A model generated the notes under the pieces. The model was not told where the DNA came from, made no database searches, and saw only the letters and a list, made by a program, of their open reading frames with translations. Below are positions 41,785 to 53,900 of a stretch of DNA of 64,000 nucleotides, piece after piece. A program made the position numbers and the translations under genes. The stretch's first letter is position 1. The number at the start of each line of letters is the position of its first letter. Origin of the DNA: Sarcomyxa edulis (lineage: Eukaryota; Basidiomycota; Agaricomycetes; Agaricales; Mycenaceae); NCBI GenBank assembly GCA_009761415.1, contig QUOL01000005.1:2232001-2296000 (forward strand). Reading direction: 5' to 3'.

Positions 41785-43527
41785 TCACAATCTCATTCTC
41801 AGAAGAAGTTTCCGGTTCGTTTTCTGCATATCCGTGCCAGCCTTGATAGCACGAGCGAATAGATCAGCCCGGTAGTCCGTCTTCTTGGCTTGCAGGATCT
41901 GAAAGTATGGAGGTAAGGAATTATATAGCTCTACGAGAACGATCAGGTCGACGGACCTTATTCTGGCTATCGACTCGCCCTTGGATTTGTCCGGACTGGA
42001 TAAGAGAAACAACTTGTTGCTCAACCTCCTCGACGGTCCATCCAAAGGCAGCGCTCATACGATCAAGCTTGATAGACGCGAATGGTTGGAAGTAAAGAAC
42101 GACGGCCCAGTTCCGGATGAGACTTGTGAGTTCAAAGATGTGTAACGAGAGGTGTATGTCAATGCAGTGGCGCGTCTATCAGATTCGTGAGTATCAGCTA
42201 TCCTGAACGTGACCGCTATTGTCACCTACCGAGTATCGCGACAAGAGTTCGAGTACAGTCTTGAAGTTGCTACCGAGATAGGCAGAGATGAGTTCACGGA
42301 TGTATGGCTCTTGCTCGATGTAAACACCGAATGTTGCGTTCTCTAGCAAGGAAGTCTTGATCGCTGACCGAGAAAGACTCGCCAAAGCACACAAGGTACC
42401 ATATATGGCGATGTCGCCAGGAGAGATGACCTGTAAACGAACTCCATCAGTGACGGATAGTATATAAGAAGAGCGGACTGACTTTGCCAATCCAATCGCC
42501 GAGCTGCTGGATGGACCCAATTCTCAGGAAAGCATAAGCCGCCTTCTCATAGCTCATTTGGCCAAGATGAGATAGAGCCGTGGCAAGATCGAGCTTCGAT
42601 TGAACTTTGTCGCGTTCTGCTGAGCTCTTCTTCGTCGTCAAAAGAGTCGGAGCACTTGCACCATTCCCACCGTTATTCCCACCAGCCGATGCTGCGGCTG
42701 CCGCAGACGCAGCTTCCAACGCGGCATCGGCTTTGAAAACGTATGTGGGGATATGACTGTAATTTTTCTGTTCAATCAGTAACTGTGTTCTACGTGTTAG
42801 TCACGTCCATCTAAGATATTATCGATATGCACGCACTTCCAAGACAGATAAACACATATCAAGCACATGTTGGCTTGTCGTGCAGAATTCTCGCGATTTG
42901 GTGTAATGCTTCAAAGCAGTAGAGTAGTCGCCCATTGAACGATAGAAATCCCCGAGATCGCGATGACCCATCTACCATCTCCTCGTTCTTTTGTGACTTT
43001 ATACAAGAGACAAATGGGAACGCACTCGTATACTTTCTTTGATCATATTATTCGTATATGTCTTCAACTCCACTTCCAATTTAGTTCGCTCCGCTTGGTT
43101 TTTCGACATCATCTCGTCTGCCCATTGTGTATCCAGAGTCGCGATGGAATCAGCAGGGGGGAGATGCAAGTCTGGATTCGAGAGCGCCGTTTGTTCGTAT
43201 GTCGATAAGACTGTCTGATACAACGAAGGATCGCGCGATTGGTGAATATGTTGAATGGCTAGGTTGAAAGCCTCTCCTGCGATAGATGGACATGTGGGGA
43301 TTATATGTATCAGACGGTCTATCGCTGTACGGCCTGGGTGGTGTGAAGATGTAAGGTCGGATAGTATAAGACCGGTCGAAGAGTGCTTTACCAGAATAAT
43401 TCGAGATGTAGCTGTCCAAATCGAATGGGTGAGCATCGTCTATAGGTACTATTATCTGTTTCTTGATCAATCTGGATGGTTGTTGTGAGCTACTGCTTTG
43501 TAGGAGCTCGTCAGTATCGATATCCAT
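41785..43527 (-). CDS. CSN1: COP9 signalosome subunit 1
   Basis: The gene starts at ATG 43527 ([10 protein letters not shown]) and has a 73-nt intron (43319-43391) after SYISNYS, with more introns downstream. Family landmarks are [26 protein letters not shown], then [42 protein letters not shown] and [20 protein letters not shown]. The PCI domain continues with SSLIRNW-like helices, [17 protein letters not shown] and [21 protein letters not shown]1 scaffolds the complex that removes NEDD8 from cullins. A low-complexity Ala/Gly/Asn insert (about 42630-42720) lies between the TPR-like and PCI parts. The end is TGA at 41785-41787. Confidence 0.93.
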
Positions 43528-43756
43528 TATAATAGCTGATTGAAGTTGCAGTTGAGGGTAAAGTTGAGGAAGGGCGTGTGCGATGATCGAGTGCGCGTCC
43601 TTCAAGAGGCGTTACGCGTTACTATTCTCGGACATGGACAAAATGATCAATTTCTGTCCAAGCCACCTCCAAGCCACCTCAACATACCCAAAGAAATAAT
43701 TCAAGGTATTAAAGCATGAATATATATGTATGGATCTACTCTATACAGCGGTGCTC

Positions 43757-45482
43757 TCACTCGAACCTCTTCCAAGCATGCTTCTCGTACTCTTTCATAA
43801 CACCTCTACGTTTCTTTGGCCTGTAAATCGTATTAATCAATATCGATTCGGATCAGGAGAGACAAAACACTCACAAGACAGGAACTCGAGGTTCAATGAG
43901 AGCCCGCTGCTGCAGACTGAGGAACCGATCACGGAAGAGATTACCTTCGGGCTGGAAAACGAGGTCAATATGATGAACAGCTGAAATGAAGGATACAAGA
44001 CATACCTTCAACGCTCTCAGACTCTCACTAAGGTCCTCGCCTAGCTGAACATCAACTTCCCCTACTGGGACTTTATGTTTTCCCAATTTCTGCCCTACCA
44101 TGCCCCGTTTAAGCTTCTCCTGCAAAGCAAGTCGTCGCAGTGCATGTGCTTCTTCACGCGCGCTCAACGTCTGATCCGCTGTACGACGCAACATTTTAAC
44201 AGTGTTAATCGTGACGGCCATCCGCTTTTTGGCAGCTTTCTCTGCGAGCAGGCGTTTCTGAAGGAAAGTCATCGTCAGACATATCAGAATATAGGGAAAT
44301 GTAAAAGACGAACCTCTGCGAGTTGTTTTGCGGCTTTGTTTCTTTGCGATTTGGTTTTTCTCTCTGGCTGCTTCTTGGGCTCTCTCATCCCTTCTTCGGC
44401 GTCTACCTCCATCTCTTCGTCGTCTACTACCGGCGCGACCGTCATACCAGGCGGTACACCCTCTTTGTCTTCTGCCACGCCGTCTCCTGCCGCTGCGAAT
44501 TTGGCTTTTATCTCTTCGAGTTTTTGTGCTTCCTTCAACCGTGTCTCTTCAATAAGGTGGGCTTGGAGGAGAAGTTCTTGGTGGGCAGATGCTGGAGGGT
44601 TATACGACGTTCCCTGATGAGGTTCTACAATCGCAGGTATTTCGATAACATCCTTCGGGTGAGTGAAAACAGGGGCCTATGCCAATGAACAGAACGATCA
44701 GAAATTACTCTCTTGGAAGTGAAAGACTTCGGACTCACTTTATATTTCGGTTCCATGACAGTCTCCATACCCTCTTTCAATTCCTCTTGCTCCTCCTCCT
44801 CAGCCCATGCATCATAACTCCCACTACTTTTCACTGCCTCGCTGACCTCCAACATCGCACTCCCGGCAGCAAATTCCGTCGGATCTATGTAACTATTCAA
44901 AGGTCCTTTGCGTAGACGTTTACCGATCCTGAGTAATCTTGATTTTTCTTCGTGAGTCAGTCGTGCTCCTGCCTTTCTTTTGGTGGAAGTGGTAGGTCTA
45001 GAATATACAGCGGGGACTGCAGATCGCTGAGCGAGGATTTTCGTTGATGTTAATTGGGATGCCGAGAACCGAGGTAGTGTTTTACGGACTGCACAGATTT
45101 TTAGCGACAAGACTGCCGAAGAACAAACTGAAACGCACTCTGCTCGTCTCCCTTGACGTCAACTGCGAAGAGCTGATCGTCTGTCTGTTTTTGTAGGATC
45201 GTTCTAACGACCGAAAAAAGGATCAATCTACCACTACGGCATGATCGATATAGGTACTCACCCGTATACACGTTCTTCTCCTCTCAGTCCCTCCAATCCC
45301 TGTTCCACATCCTCGATATCGACGTTCTTCCGCCATGCCTTCTTCCCCTTCCGACTGGTCTGATTATGTTGCGAAGGTGCTCCAAGGGATGATTGAGGCT
45401 TCTTGCCCTTCAATTTTCGGATGGGTTCAGGCTTGGGCATACCAGACAGAGACATTGAGCTGGCTGATTTCGAGCGGGCCAT
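43757..45482 (-). CDS. NOP53: Ribosome biogenesis protein NOP53
   Basis: Several exons from ATG 45482 to TGA 43757. The N-terminus is basic (MARSKSASS...KGKKAWRKNVDIEDVE). The middle has LTHEEKSRLLRIGKRLRKGPLNSYIDP and a long charged helix. The end has KSQRNKAAKQLAE, EEAHALRRLALQEKLKRG, MVGQKLGKHKVPVGEVDVQLGEDLSESLRALK, PEGNLFRDRFLSLQQRALIEPRVPVL and KEYEKHAWKRFE. These are diagnostic of NOP53 (GLTSCR2), a nucleolar adaptor that brings Mtr4 and the exosome to pre-60S particles. It shares a 135-bp divergent promoter with the BTB gene. Confidence 0.93.
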
Positions 45483-45617
45483 GATGGAGAGAAATGATAG
45501 ATAATTCACGAATAAATTCAAAAATTGATGCTGCTTCCATAAATAACAGTGACACACGCGTCACAGTCTTTCTCGTCACGCTCGCATGTACTTCAAGTCG
45601 CTATAGATAGCACTGCA
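45483..45617. promoter_or_regulatory. Shared divergent promoter of NOP53 and the BTB gene, with ACGCGT
   Basis: The 135-bp gap holds GACACACGCGTCACAG near 45551-45566, whose core ACGCGT is the MluI cell-cycle-box word of yeasts. Whether it works here is unknown. Confidence 0.45.
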
Positions 45618-46660
45618 ATGTCTGTAACTCTCAAACGGAAGAAAATGGAGCACATAGACGGCCAAATACCCGGGATACAGACTGTAACTCGCTCGGATAT
45701 ATGGTACGACGATGGCAGCATTGTACTCCAGGCGAAATTTCAACAGTTTAGAGTACACCGAAGTGTGTTGTCGTCGAAATCTTTGGTCCTAAAAGGTTTG
45801 ATGGCCCAGTGCAGTGACTTGGAGGTGGAAGGATGCAAAGTCCTTCTTTTAACAGACTCGCCTCGCGACGTCAGGCACTTGCTCCAAGCAATATACGACC
45901 GCAGGTAAAGCAACCAATATGTCCATATCAATGTCTGTTCCATTTACTCTATGTCTACAGCTACTTCTCTGATAAAGTATCCCAGCCATTCGAATGCGTT
46001 GTTGCCCTACTGCGGCTGGGCAAAAAATACGAGATGCAGAATCTCTACGACGAAGCACTGGACTGTCTAAAAGCCGAATATCCAGCGACACACGGAATAG
46101 ACAACAACTGGACCCGCATTCCATACCACAATGGAATCTTCTTCGATACCATTAACCTAGCTCGCGAACTGGGTATCCGCTCAGTCCTTCCCCGATGCTT
46201 CTTCTATATCACACTCGAGCATACGACTCAGGAGATCTTTGACGGCGTTAGACGAGACGACGGAAGCCTTGCTATATTGCCCCTCAAGGATCAACGAGCA
46301 TACATACTAGCATTATCATCGATGCAATGCGCTCAGGCGGAACATATGTTCACTTGGCTCGAGCAAGCTTCCATTGGATGCACGTCGCCCGTAGATTGCA
46401 TCAAAACCAAGCATGAATTTTTCGTTCGGTTGTGGCGACCACCTGGGCAGAATGTGTACCTTGACTGGGATTCGTCCTGGGAGAAGGGGCTATGCATGAC
46501 GTGCGTCAAGACGGGCAAGATATCACACGAAGCTGGGTCTCGTCGTTTCTGGGACCTACTTCCCACCTTTTTTGGTCTGCCGGATTGGAAGGATTTGACA
46601 CCGTGCGTATGCGAATCATTGTCATGCAGTATTCAGCTTACCTTGAATTCTGTCAGTTAA
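45618..46660 (+). CDS. BTB/POZ domain protein
   Basis: Exon 1 (45618-45904) and exon 2 (45961-46660) flank a 56-nt intron and encode 328 aa. The BTB fold is seen in RSDIWYDDGSIVLQAKFQQFRVHRSVLSSKSLVLKGL and continues through the junction into YFSDKVSQPFECVVALLRLGKKYEMQNLYDEAL. The C-terminal part has Cys pairs (CMTCVKTGKI, CVCESLSC). Such proteins are expanded in agarics, usually without known partners; a Cul3 adaptor role is possible. Confidence 0.88.
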
Positions 46661-47153
46661 TCTCCTGAAGTTCCCAACTTCCATCGCGTATTCCACTTCC
46701 TTTGCGACATTCAATCATATTCTATATGATGTCTCTGCACTTTGAATCTATTTATGTCCCCGATTCAGTCGATATATTCCATGGGCACTAGGACTTGCGT
46801 ATAGGTATTCCAGAGACCGTATCAATTAGATGGGAAAGCTGCAGACTCATATGCTATCGTCAACGACCGTGACACCGCGGGCTTTACAGACTCTATCTCC
46901 TCATAAATCTGCTCACGACGCTTAAACAAGTCGACCATGGTACAGGAGACTGCATTTCATGCGAGTGCTGACCGATACAAGGCAATTGTACATGGATCAT
47001 GCAATGCCCTAATACCCCTTGAGCTCTTCACCCGACCAAAAGGCCAAATATATATCATTACACATCTCATAAGCACTTGAATGGATGCTGTGTCTACTAT
47101 ACGAGAACTAGAAACCACAAAACTCGAATCCCACTGCGTCAGCCACTCACGAC
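46661..47153. other. Convergent intergenic gap
   Basis: No supported gene between the BTB and transporter gene ends. Confidence 0.5.
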
Positions 47154-49548
47154 TCAAGTCATATACACGAAATGCGGGTTTTTCAAATCCGTCAGATCAT
47201 GCAACGCATCACTCTTCTCAACTGCAATGTCCTTATCCTCGACTTGTGAGATATGGAGTGCTTCGCGCTGGCGTGTCTTTTGACGGTTCAGGTATCGACA
47301 CCAGAGACCGTATGCGATGAATAGACATCCGTCGATGGCGTAACAACAGAGCATGGTCGTTACTGCCGTCTGGAGGGAAATTGTGTCAGTGAGAGGAACA
47401 TATAGATAGAGAATAAACGCGTTGACCTTGTATCCCGGTGCTTCCTTTGCCAAAAAGATTTGAGGACCGATGAGGTTCCCGACGGAGTATCCGATGCTAC
47501 AGCGCGTGTTAGTGACCTCTCAGACGATATGGATGATGGAATTTCTCACTAGTTAACGGCATAGACCACCGTCTTCTTCGTTAGACCGGCAGTGTTGTTA
47601 AGCACTTCACGGAGGCAAAAGTCAGAATGGCACGAATGAAGAGAACCTGTCACTCACTAAGCGCTTGACCGAGAATGTAGGGCGACCAATACGTATACAA
47701 AACCTAGCATCCCTCATCAGTCAGATGTAGAACATAAGAATAATAACAACGCACATAAATAGCACCCAACCTTCCATGAGTGTTCGTCAACGGAAGAGTA
47801 TGCAACAAGATGACGCCGATCATAGGAGGCAACACCGATACGGCAGCTACAATGCTACGGTAATTGGTTGTATATCCTGCCACCCAGGAGAAGAAGAGCG
47901 AGGCGAGGAAACTAATTATTCCGGTTGGGATGGTGAGGAGGGAGGTTATGCGAGATGTGTAGCCGAAGGATTCTGAGGTGAAGGGAAGGGCAAGGAGTTA
48001 TTATGAGGACACAATCGACAGAAGAAAATGACAGACTGATGACGATGCTGTTGAACCCGATGAGTCCACCGTTTGGGATCTGTATATAGGATCAATACCA
48101 GAATTTTTACATTACATATAATGAGGACTCACGTTGTTCAATAACGATATAACGAATATGAAATAAGTTTTAGCTGTAATAAAGTTAAGATAAGTGTATG
48201 CCAGTTGATTCGATGAGGGTACTGACGGTCCATGAACGTCTCCTTGACTTGATCCCACTATGAATCATAGTCAGTATGCCATTCTTAATTGAGAGAACAC
48301 GGATACACGCACCTTGATAACGTGATTCTCCGTCCCAAGGTTCTCACCCTTGACTCGCTCCAGAGCTTGTACGCGTCGTTTCGGGCTCTTCATCCATACA
48401 GGGTCCATGACCGTGCTGGGTAGGACGAAGAAATCCAGAATACCCCAGAATGCTGTGAAAGCGCCACTGGCGAGGAAAACGATCTTCCATGGAGCGAAAC
48501 CGTCGGTCGGGGCGAAGGAGGAACCGTCTAGGGTGTTCATGGTAGAGATGAGTTGGGATAATGGAATTAGAGGGAGTAGAATTATTTACATCCGAGGAGT
48601 CCGTTGAAGATGGAAGAGAACGTCGAGAAGCAGAAGGCAGTTCGTGATGGTTGTTCAGTTCGCTGAAGAAGATGATATGGTCAACTTTATGTATGCGACG
48701 TTGAAATAGATACTGGGAAAACGTACCTTGTAGAATCCCGACAAGATAAGTAGAGATCCCGAGTTGACAATGGCTTCGAATAGACCGAGGAGAACACGAA
48801 GAGCCATCAATGATCTAAAGCTCGTACAGGCCGCCATGCACTATCCAACATAATGAGTACGAGGATAGGTATGACTTGGGACACCACTGACCATGGTCAA
48901 AAGACCCCAGATGGTGACGTTCACAGCGATGAATTTGCTCGTTGTGAATTTCTTCATAAAGTATATCTGCGGGAGGGCGCCAGCTATGGTACCAAAGTAG
49001 ATTCCGGAGCTTATCCCTAATGATGCGACATCAGGAAGATACAGAGTGATGAAAATGGAATCGCCGCTTACAGGAATAGTTCTGTCCAACGAGGTGCGTA
49101 TCGGCTGTCATGCCGTAGATTGCAGCCTGACCCACGGATACTTTATCGAGAGCTCCCATCATCGTAGTGACTAACTAAAAGCGACGGTCAGGTTGTCAGT
49201 AGTCGACCTGCAAACGCGAAGGCGACCTTCAACTCACGAGGAGAGGAACCAGGATGAGGTCGAACCTCCGAACCATGGATCGTTCTTCCTTCTCTGTCAA
49301 GAGTGGGATTTCACCATGCTGAGAACGGTAATCGGCAACATAAGCTGCAGCTCTGTCAAGCTATAGGACCGTCTTGAATGAATATTCGAAAAACCTAAAT
49401 TATAAATAGAGCGTACCTTCTCAAAGTCCCCATCCTTCTCGGTCGCAGAAGATAGGTCGTCGACATAAACTTGGTGGTTTTGCTTATCCTTGGCGACGTC
49501 GGATTGGGACTCGCCATCTAGACTGGCACGAGTGGTGGGTGAGTCCAT
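47154..49548 (-). CDS. Major facilitator superfamily transporter (Dal5-like anion:cation symporter group)
   Basis: A gene of many exons from ATG 49548 to TGA 47154. After an acidic cytosolic tail come twelve likely membrane segments, including RRFDLILVPLLLVTTMMGALDKVSVGQAA, SWAGSIFYFGSIAGALPQ, KFIAVNVTIWGLLT, LLGLFEAIVNSGSLLILSGFYK and APWKIVFLASGAFTAFWGILDFFVLP. In the second half are YFIFVISLLNNIPNGGLIGFNS, TYWSPYILGQAL, VVYAVNYIGYSVGNLIGPQIF and TMLCCYAIDGCLFIAYGLWCRYLN. The pattern is that of the allantoate/tartrate/vitamin permeases. It is divergent from 5-oxoprolinase, so the substrate could be a pyroglutamate-like organic anion; this is inference. Confidence 0.9.
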
Positions 49549-50933
49549 AGTGTCAAGTGAAGAAGGCAGTGGGGGGTCGACAAGCAGAAGTGCGGCACCG
49601 CTTGGTGGAGTTGGTCAGTAGACTTTTGAGCAAAAATAGAGAGTGCCCTAATTTGGGTGGGTTGTCTAGATAGGGAGGCATTACAGCTAGGTACGGTACG
49701 GCCAAGCTTGGATGGTCTGGGGTTGTTGCGATAAGCGATAATGGCTCACATATACAATGACCTATTTAGTGGGAATTTAGTCCGGATGCTAGATCGGACG
49801 TAGATCGAATGTCAAATAGAGGTTTATTTGGCTAGGGCGATAGATATAAGCAAGAGCGTATTCGTGAATAGGGATACTCTGGGGAGGCGTTGTGGGTTGA
49901 CACTTGGTCGGTGAGAGTGGCGATCAAGCACAAGGGTTGTCAAAGTTTGTTCGGTGCCCGTGCTAGCTTCGTATATGGAATGGCAGTCTGAGATAACGAC
50001 CGTGGATATGGATAAATATTACCCCGACTTGAGATCGAGAAGGTCTTCTTCTAATCTGTAGATTGCAAAGTACATCTCTCATCAGGGGCCGAGTCAGATG
50101 AACAAAATGAATTCTAACGTTTTCGGGGCCCTAGTCAAGGTGTTGAAATAGTCAAGGATTGCGACGGAGACTGGATAGTAGACCAAGAAATGTAAGGTGG
50201 CAGTCGAGTTGAAGTCGGAAAGTCGAAGATAAGCAGTGGAAGAGAATCTATGGAAGAAGGCGCATTGTCGATACCCACGATGATCGTTCGAATTACGACG
50301 TGCCGTCACAGATAGCAGTAAACTTAGGGAGTATCGCAAGAAGGTCGACCAGAGGAATTGCGAATGTCCTGCTAGAATCTTGGCACCTCAAAATGTCCTG
50401 GCAGTGAGATCGTCAAAGTCAAGAGCAAAGAGCCTGAGTCCGGATTTGGGCCGAAATTGAAGGACGTCCGGTGCAAACACGGCCTAAACAACCTCCTACG
50501 AAGCTGAGTAACGATAAACGTGACCACGCGTGTCACGGTCGCGTGCCTGTCTCTTTCCCGTTTGTTTTCCGGATGTCCTCCGAGGGACCTTCAGCTGACT
50601 GCCACAGACTCTATTGTAAAGTATCGATATCTCTATTTCTATCAAATCTAGGTACAATTTCCAACAATACTCCAACCGTAATTCACCCTCGAACTGCTGA
50701 TAAGTTTTCTAATCTTGAAAATACATTCCGATTCCGAGTCAAAACCGAGATAAGCTTTTGGCGCTGTCCTCTTCGGAATCTACATATCCTATGTGTCGCC
50801 GGAAAAATGTATCAGGAACACCGGTTTAGCTGGGATACTTCTCTGTATCCCATAAGTATATGTCCATTACACGATAGTTCCCCTAGATTCAATCTTGTCG
50901 ACTATCGACTCGTACGCACCAGCGATACTCACC
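49549..50933. other. Long intergenic region between transporter and 5-oxoprolinase
   Basis: About 1.4 kb with only motif-less ORFs. A near-palindrome CGTGACCACGCGTGTCACGG lies near 50518-50537, in the direction of the 5-oxoprolinase promoter. The size suggests a regulated divergent promoter. Confidence 0.45.
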
Positions 50934-53900
50934 ATGCCCTCCACACCAGAGTCCAGAACTGGCAAGATCACAATTGCTATCGTGAGTATCCTAACTCGTT
51001 CTACAGGTCATGCAACTCACACCTCTTCGATTAGGATCGTGGTGGAACGTTTACTGATGTTCTGGGTATCGTTCCGGGTTGGGACCAAGATATCGTCATC
51101 AAGCTTCTGTCTGTAGACCCTGATAATTATCGTATGCAGCATTTGTCTTCATTAGACCCCGGACTATCCAACTAACCTCACTCGATTTAGCCGACGCACC
51201 TACTGAGGGTATTCGGCGAGTTCTCGAAATCGCTCTAGGGAAGAACATTCCTCGAGGACAGCCATTAAACACGGATGATATCGAGGTGCGTCCAAACTCG
51301 AGCCATTGAATCTCACAGTAGCTGACTTGCTCTTCCAAGGTAATTCGACAAGGTACAACCGTAGCCACAAACGCCCTACTCGAACGTGCCGGCTACAAAA
51401 GCGCACTTCTCATCACAAAAGGCTTCAAGGATCTCCTCTACATCGGAAATCAAAGCCGGCCTGCACTCTTTGATCTGAACATCAAGAAACCTGGTGTTCT
51501 GTTTGAAAAGGTCGTCGAGGTCGATGAAAGAGTCACGCTCAAGGATTCGACTGGCGATCCACCGAGGAACAGCCCGGAGGAGGGCGAAGTGTTGGAGGAA
51601 AACTGCGTTAGAGGTGTCAGTGGAGATGTGGTCTTGATTGTCAAACCGATCAGTGAGTTCAAGTCCTATCTCCATTGCTTTCTCCGTACTGAATGCATTC
51701 TTGAAAATTCAGACGAAGAGGAAGTTCTAGTAGCCCTCAAGCAGCTATGGGATGAAGATTACAGATCAATCGCAGTTGTACTAGCTCATTCGTAAGTTCT
51801 GGCCATCTTTGTCTACGGGTTCGCCTTAACTCAACTACCTCACCCCGAAACAGCTACACTTACCCAACACACGAGCTTGTCATCGCCCGCCTTGCCTCGA
51901 GTGTCGGCTTCAAACATGTCTCCGTCTCATCCCAACTCCAAGCTATGGCACGCTTAGTACCTCGCGGAACGAGCGCTACGGCTGACGCATACCTCACGCC
52001 CCACATTCGCACATATCTTGACAGCTTCGCTGCAGGCTTCGTCGGAGGTCTCCAGGACACGGACAAAGCAGACTCAACACGGGTCGAGTTCATGCAGAGC
52101 GATGGTGGTCTTGTCTCTCATAAATCGTTCTCTGGTCTACGAGCTATCCTCTCTGGCCCAGCTGGTGGTGTTGTAGGATACGCTCGGACATCGTACAGTG
52201 CTGAAGATGGTGTTGGAGCTATCGGATTTGATATGGGTGGGACTAGCACGGACGTTAGTCGTTATGCGGGAAGGTTGGAACATGTCTTTGAGACTGTCAC
52301 CGCTGGGTACGTGATTTCCTCTTCGACGATATAACTATGCTGATATCTGCAATCATAGTGTGACTATCCAAGCGCCGCAATGCGATATCAACACTGTGGC
52401 TTCTGGAGGAGGTTCCATCCTCTTTTGGAGGAACGGTCTGTTTGTCGTTGGTCCGGAATCTGCAGGCGCACATCCTGGCCCGGTATGTTTTGTCAAACTT
52501 TATACCCTTTTCGTTTTCTCATCGACTCTTTTTAGGCGTGTTATCGAAAAGGCGGCCCTCTGACGTATGCGTTCCTCATTGTCTCCATCGCTTGGTTTCA
52601 CTCTTGCTAATATTCGACTATCATACTAGCGTGACCGATGCTAATCTTTTCCTGGGACGCATCCAGCCAGACTATTTCCCGAAAATCTTCGGACCCACTG
52701 AGAATATGCCTCTCGATACCGAAATCGCTACCAAGAAGTTCAAGGAGCTCACAGATCTCATTAACAAGGATACGGGAGGGAGTAAGACGCCTGAGGAGGT
52801 CGCTTCTGGGTGCGTTGTATCTATGTTCTTTGCAATATTCTTACTGACCCCAAATAAATAGGTTCTTGGCTGTCGCTAACGAGAGTATGGCCCGCCCTAT
52901 TCGTTCCTTGAGTGAAGGCCGTGGATACTCCGTCAAGGCCCATGTGAGTCATCGGTCGTTCTTCACGTCTTCGCTGCAGTGGACTCACCATTCTACGTTA
53001 TCCGCAGAACCTCGCGTCCTTTGGTGGTGCAGGTGGTCAACACGCATGTCCTCTAGCACGAATCTTGGGCATCAACACCGTCATCATCCATAAATACTCT
53101 TCGATCCTCAGCGCATACGGGATGGCGCTTGCAGACGTTGTCAGCGAGCAAACGAGTCCTGCATCAGAGATTTGGGGCTCTGAGGGTGCTGAGAAGAGGT
53201 TGAACGCCAAAATTGACGATCTTGTGAAACGTGCAGATGCGGACTTGCGGAAACAGGGTCTGGGAGATGAGACGGAGCTCGTGTTTGAGAAATTCTTGTT
53301 TATGAGATATGATGGGAGTGATGCGCAGCTTGTCATCAAGGAGCCCGAAGACAAAGGTTAGCTAGGTTTCCGAATTCCTGGAGGTGACAAAGCTGATGCT
53401 CTGATCACTGCAGACTATGGGAAAGCCTTCCTTACGACTCACAAGAAGGAATTCCAGTTCCTACTGCCTGAGCGCAACGTACGATTATCATGATCTCTAC
53501 AGTCCTCAATTTGCTGATATCTTGTCTTTGTTTAGGTCCTCGTCGACGACGTCCGTGTTCGTGGTGTTGGCTTGAGCAACGAAACCCGCAAGCACGAAGG
53601 ATCCAAGCTCTTCGCAGAGCGTGCATCTCTCAAACGCCATGCCGCTGATCCTGCGTCTATCGCCACTGTCGTAAAAGTATATTACGAGGAGACAGGTCGG
53701 GTTGATACGCCTATCTATCTCCTTGAGCGATTGACTCCTGGTAGCGAGATACACGGTCCTGCTCTTATTATTGACAAGGTCAGTCATGTTCACTTTCTGA
53801 AGTCTATAGTTAAGTCTGACGACGTCTGCGCAGACGCAAACGCTATTGATCACGCCTGGAGCTGTGGCTACAACGCTTACGTCTCATGTCATTATCGATG

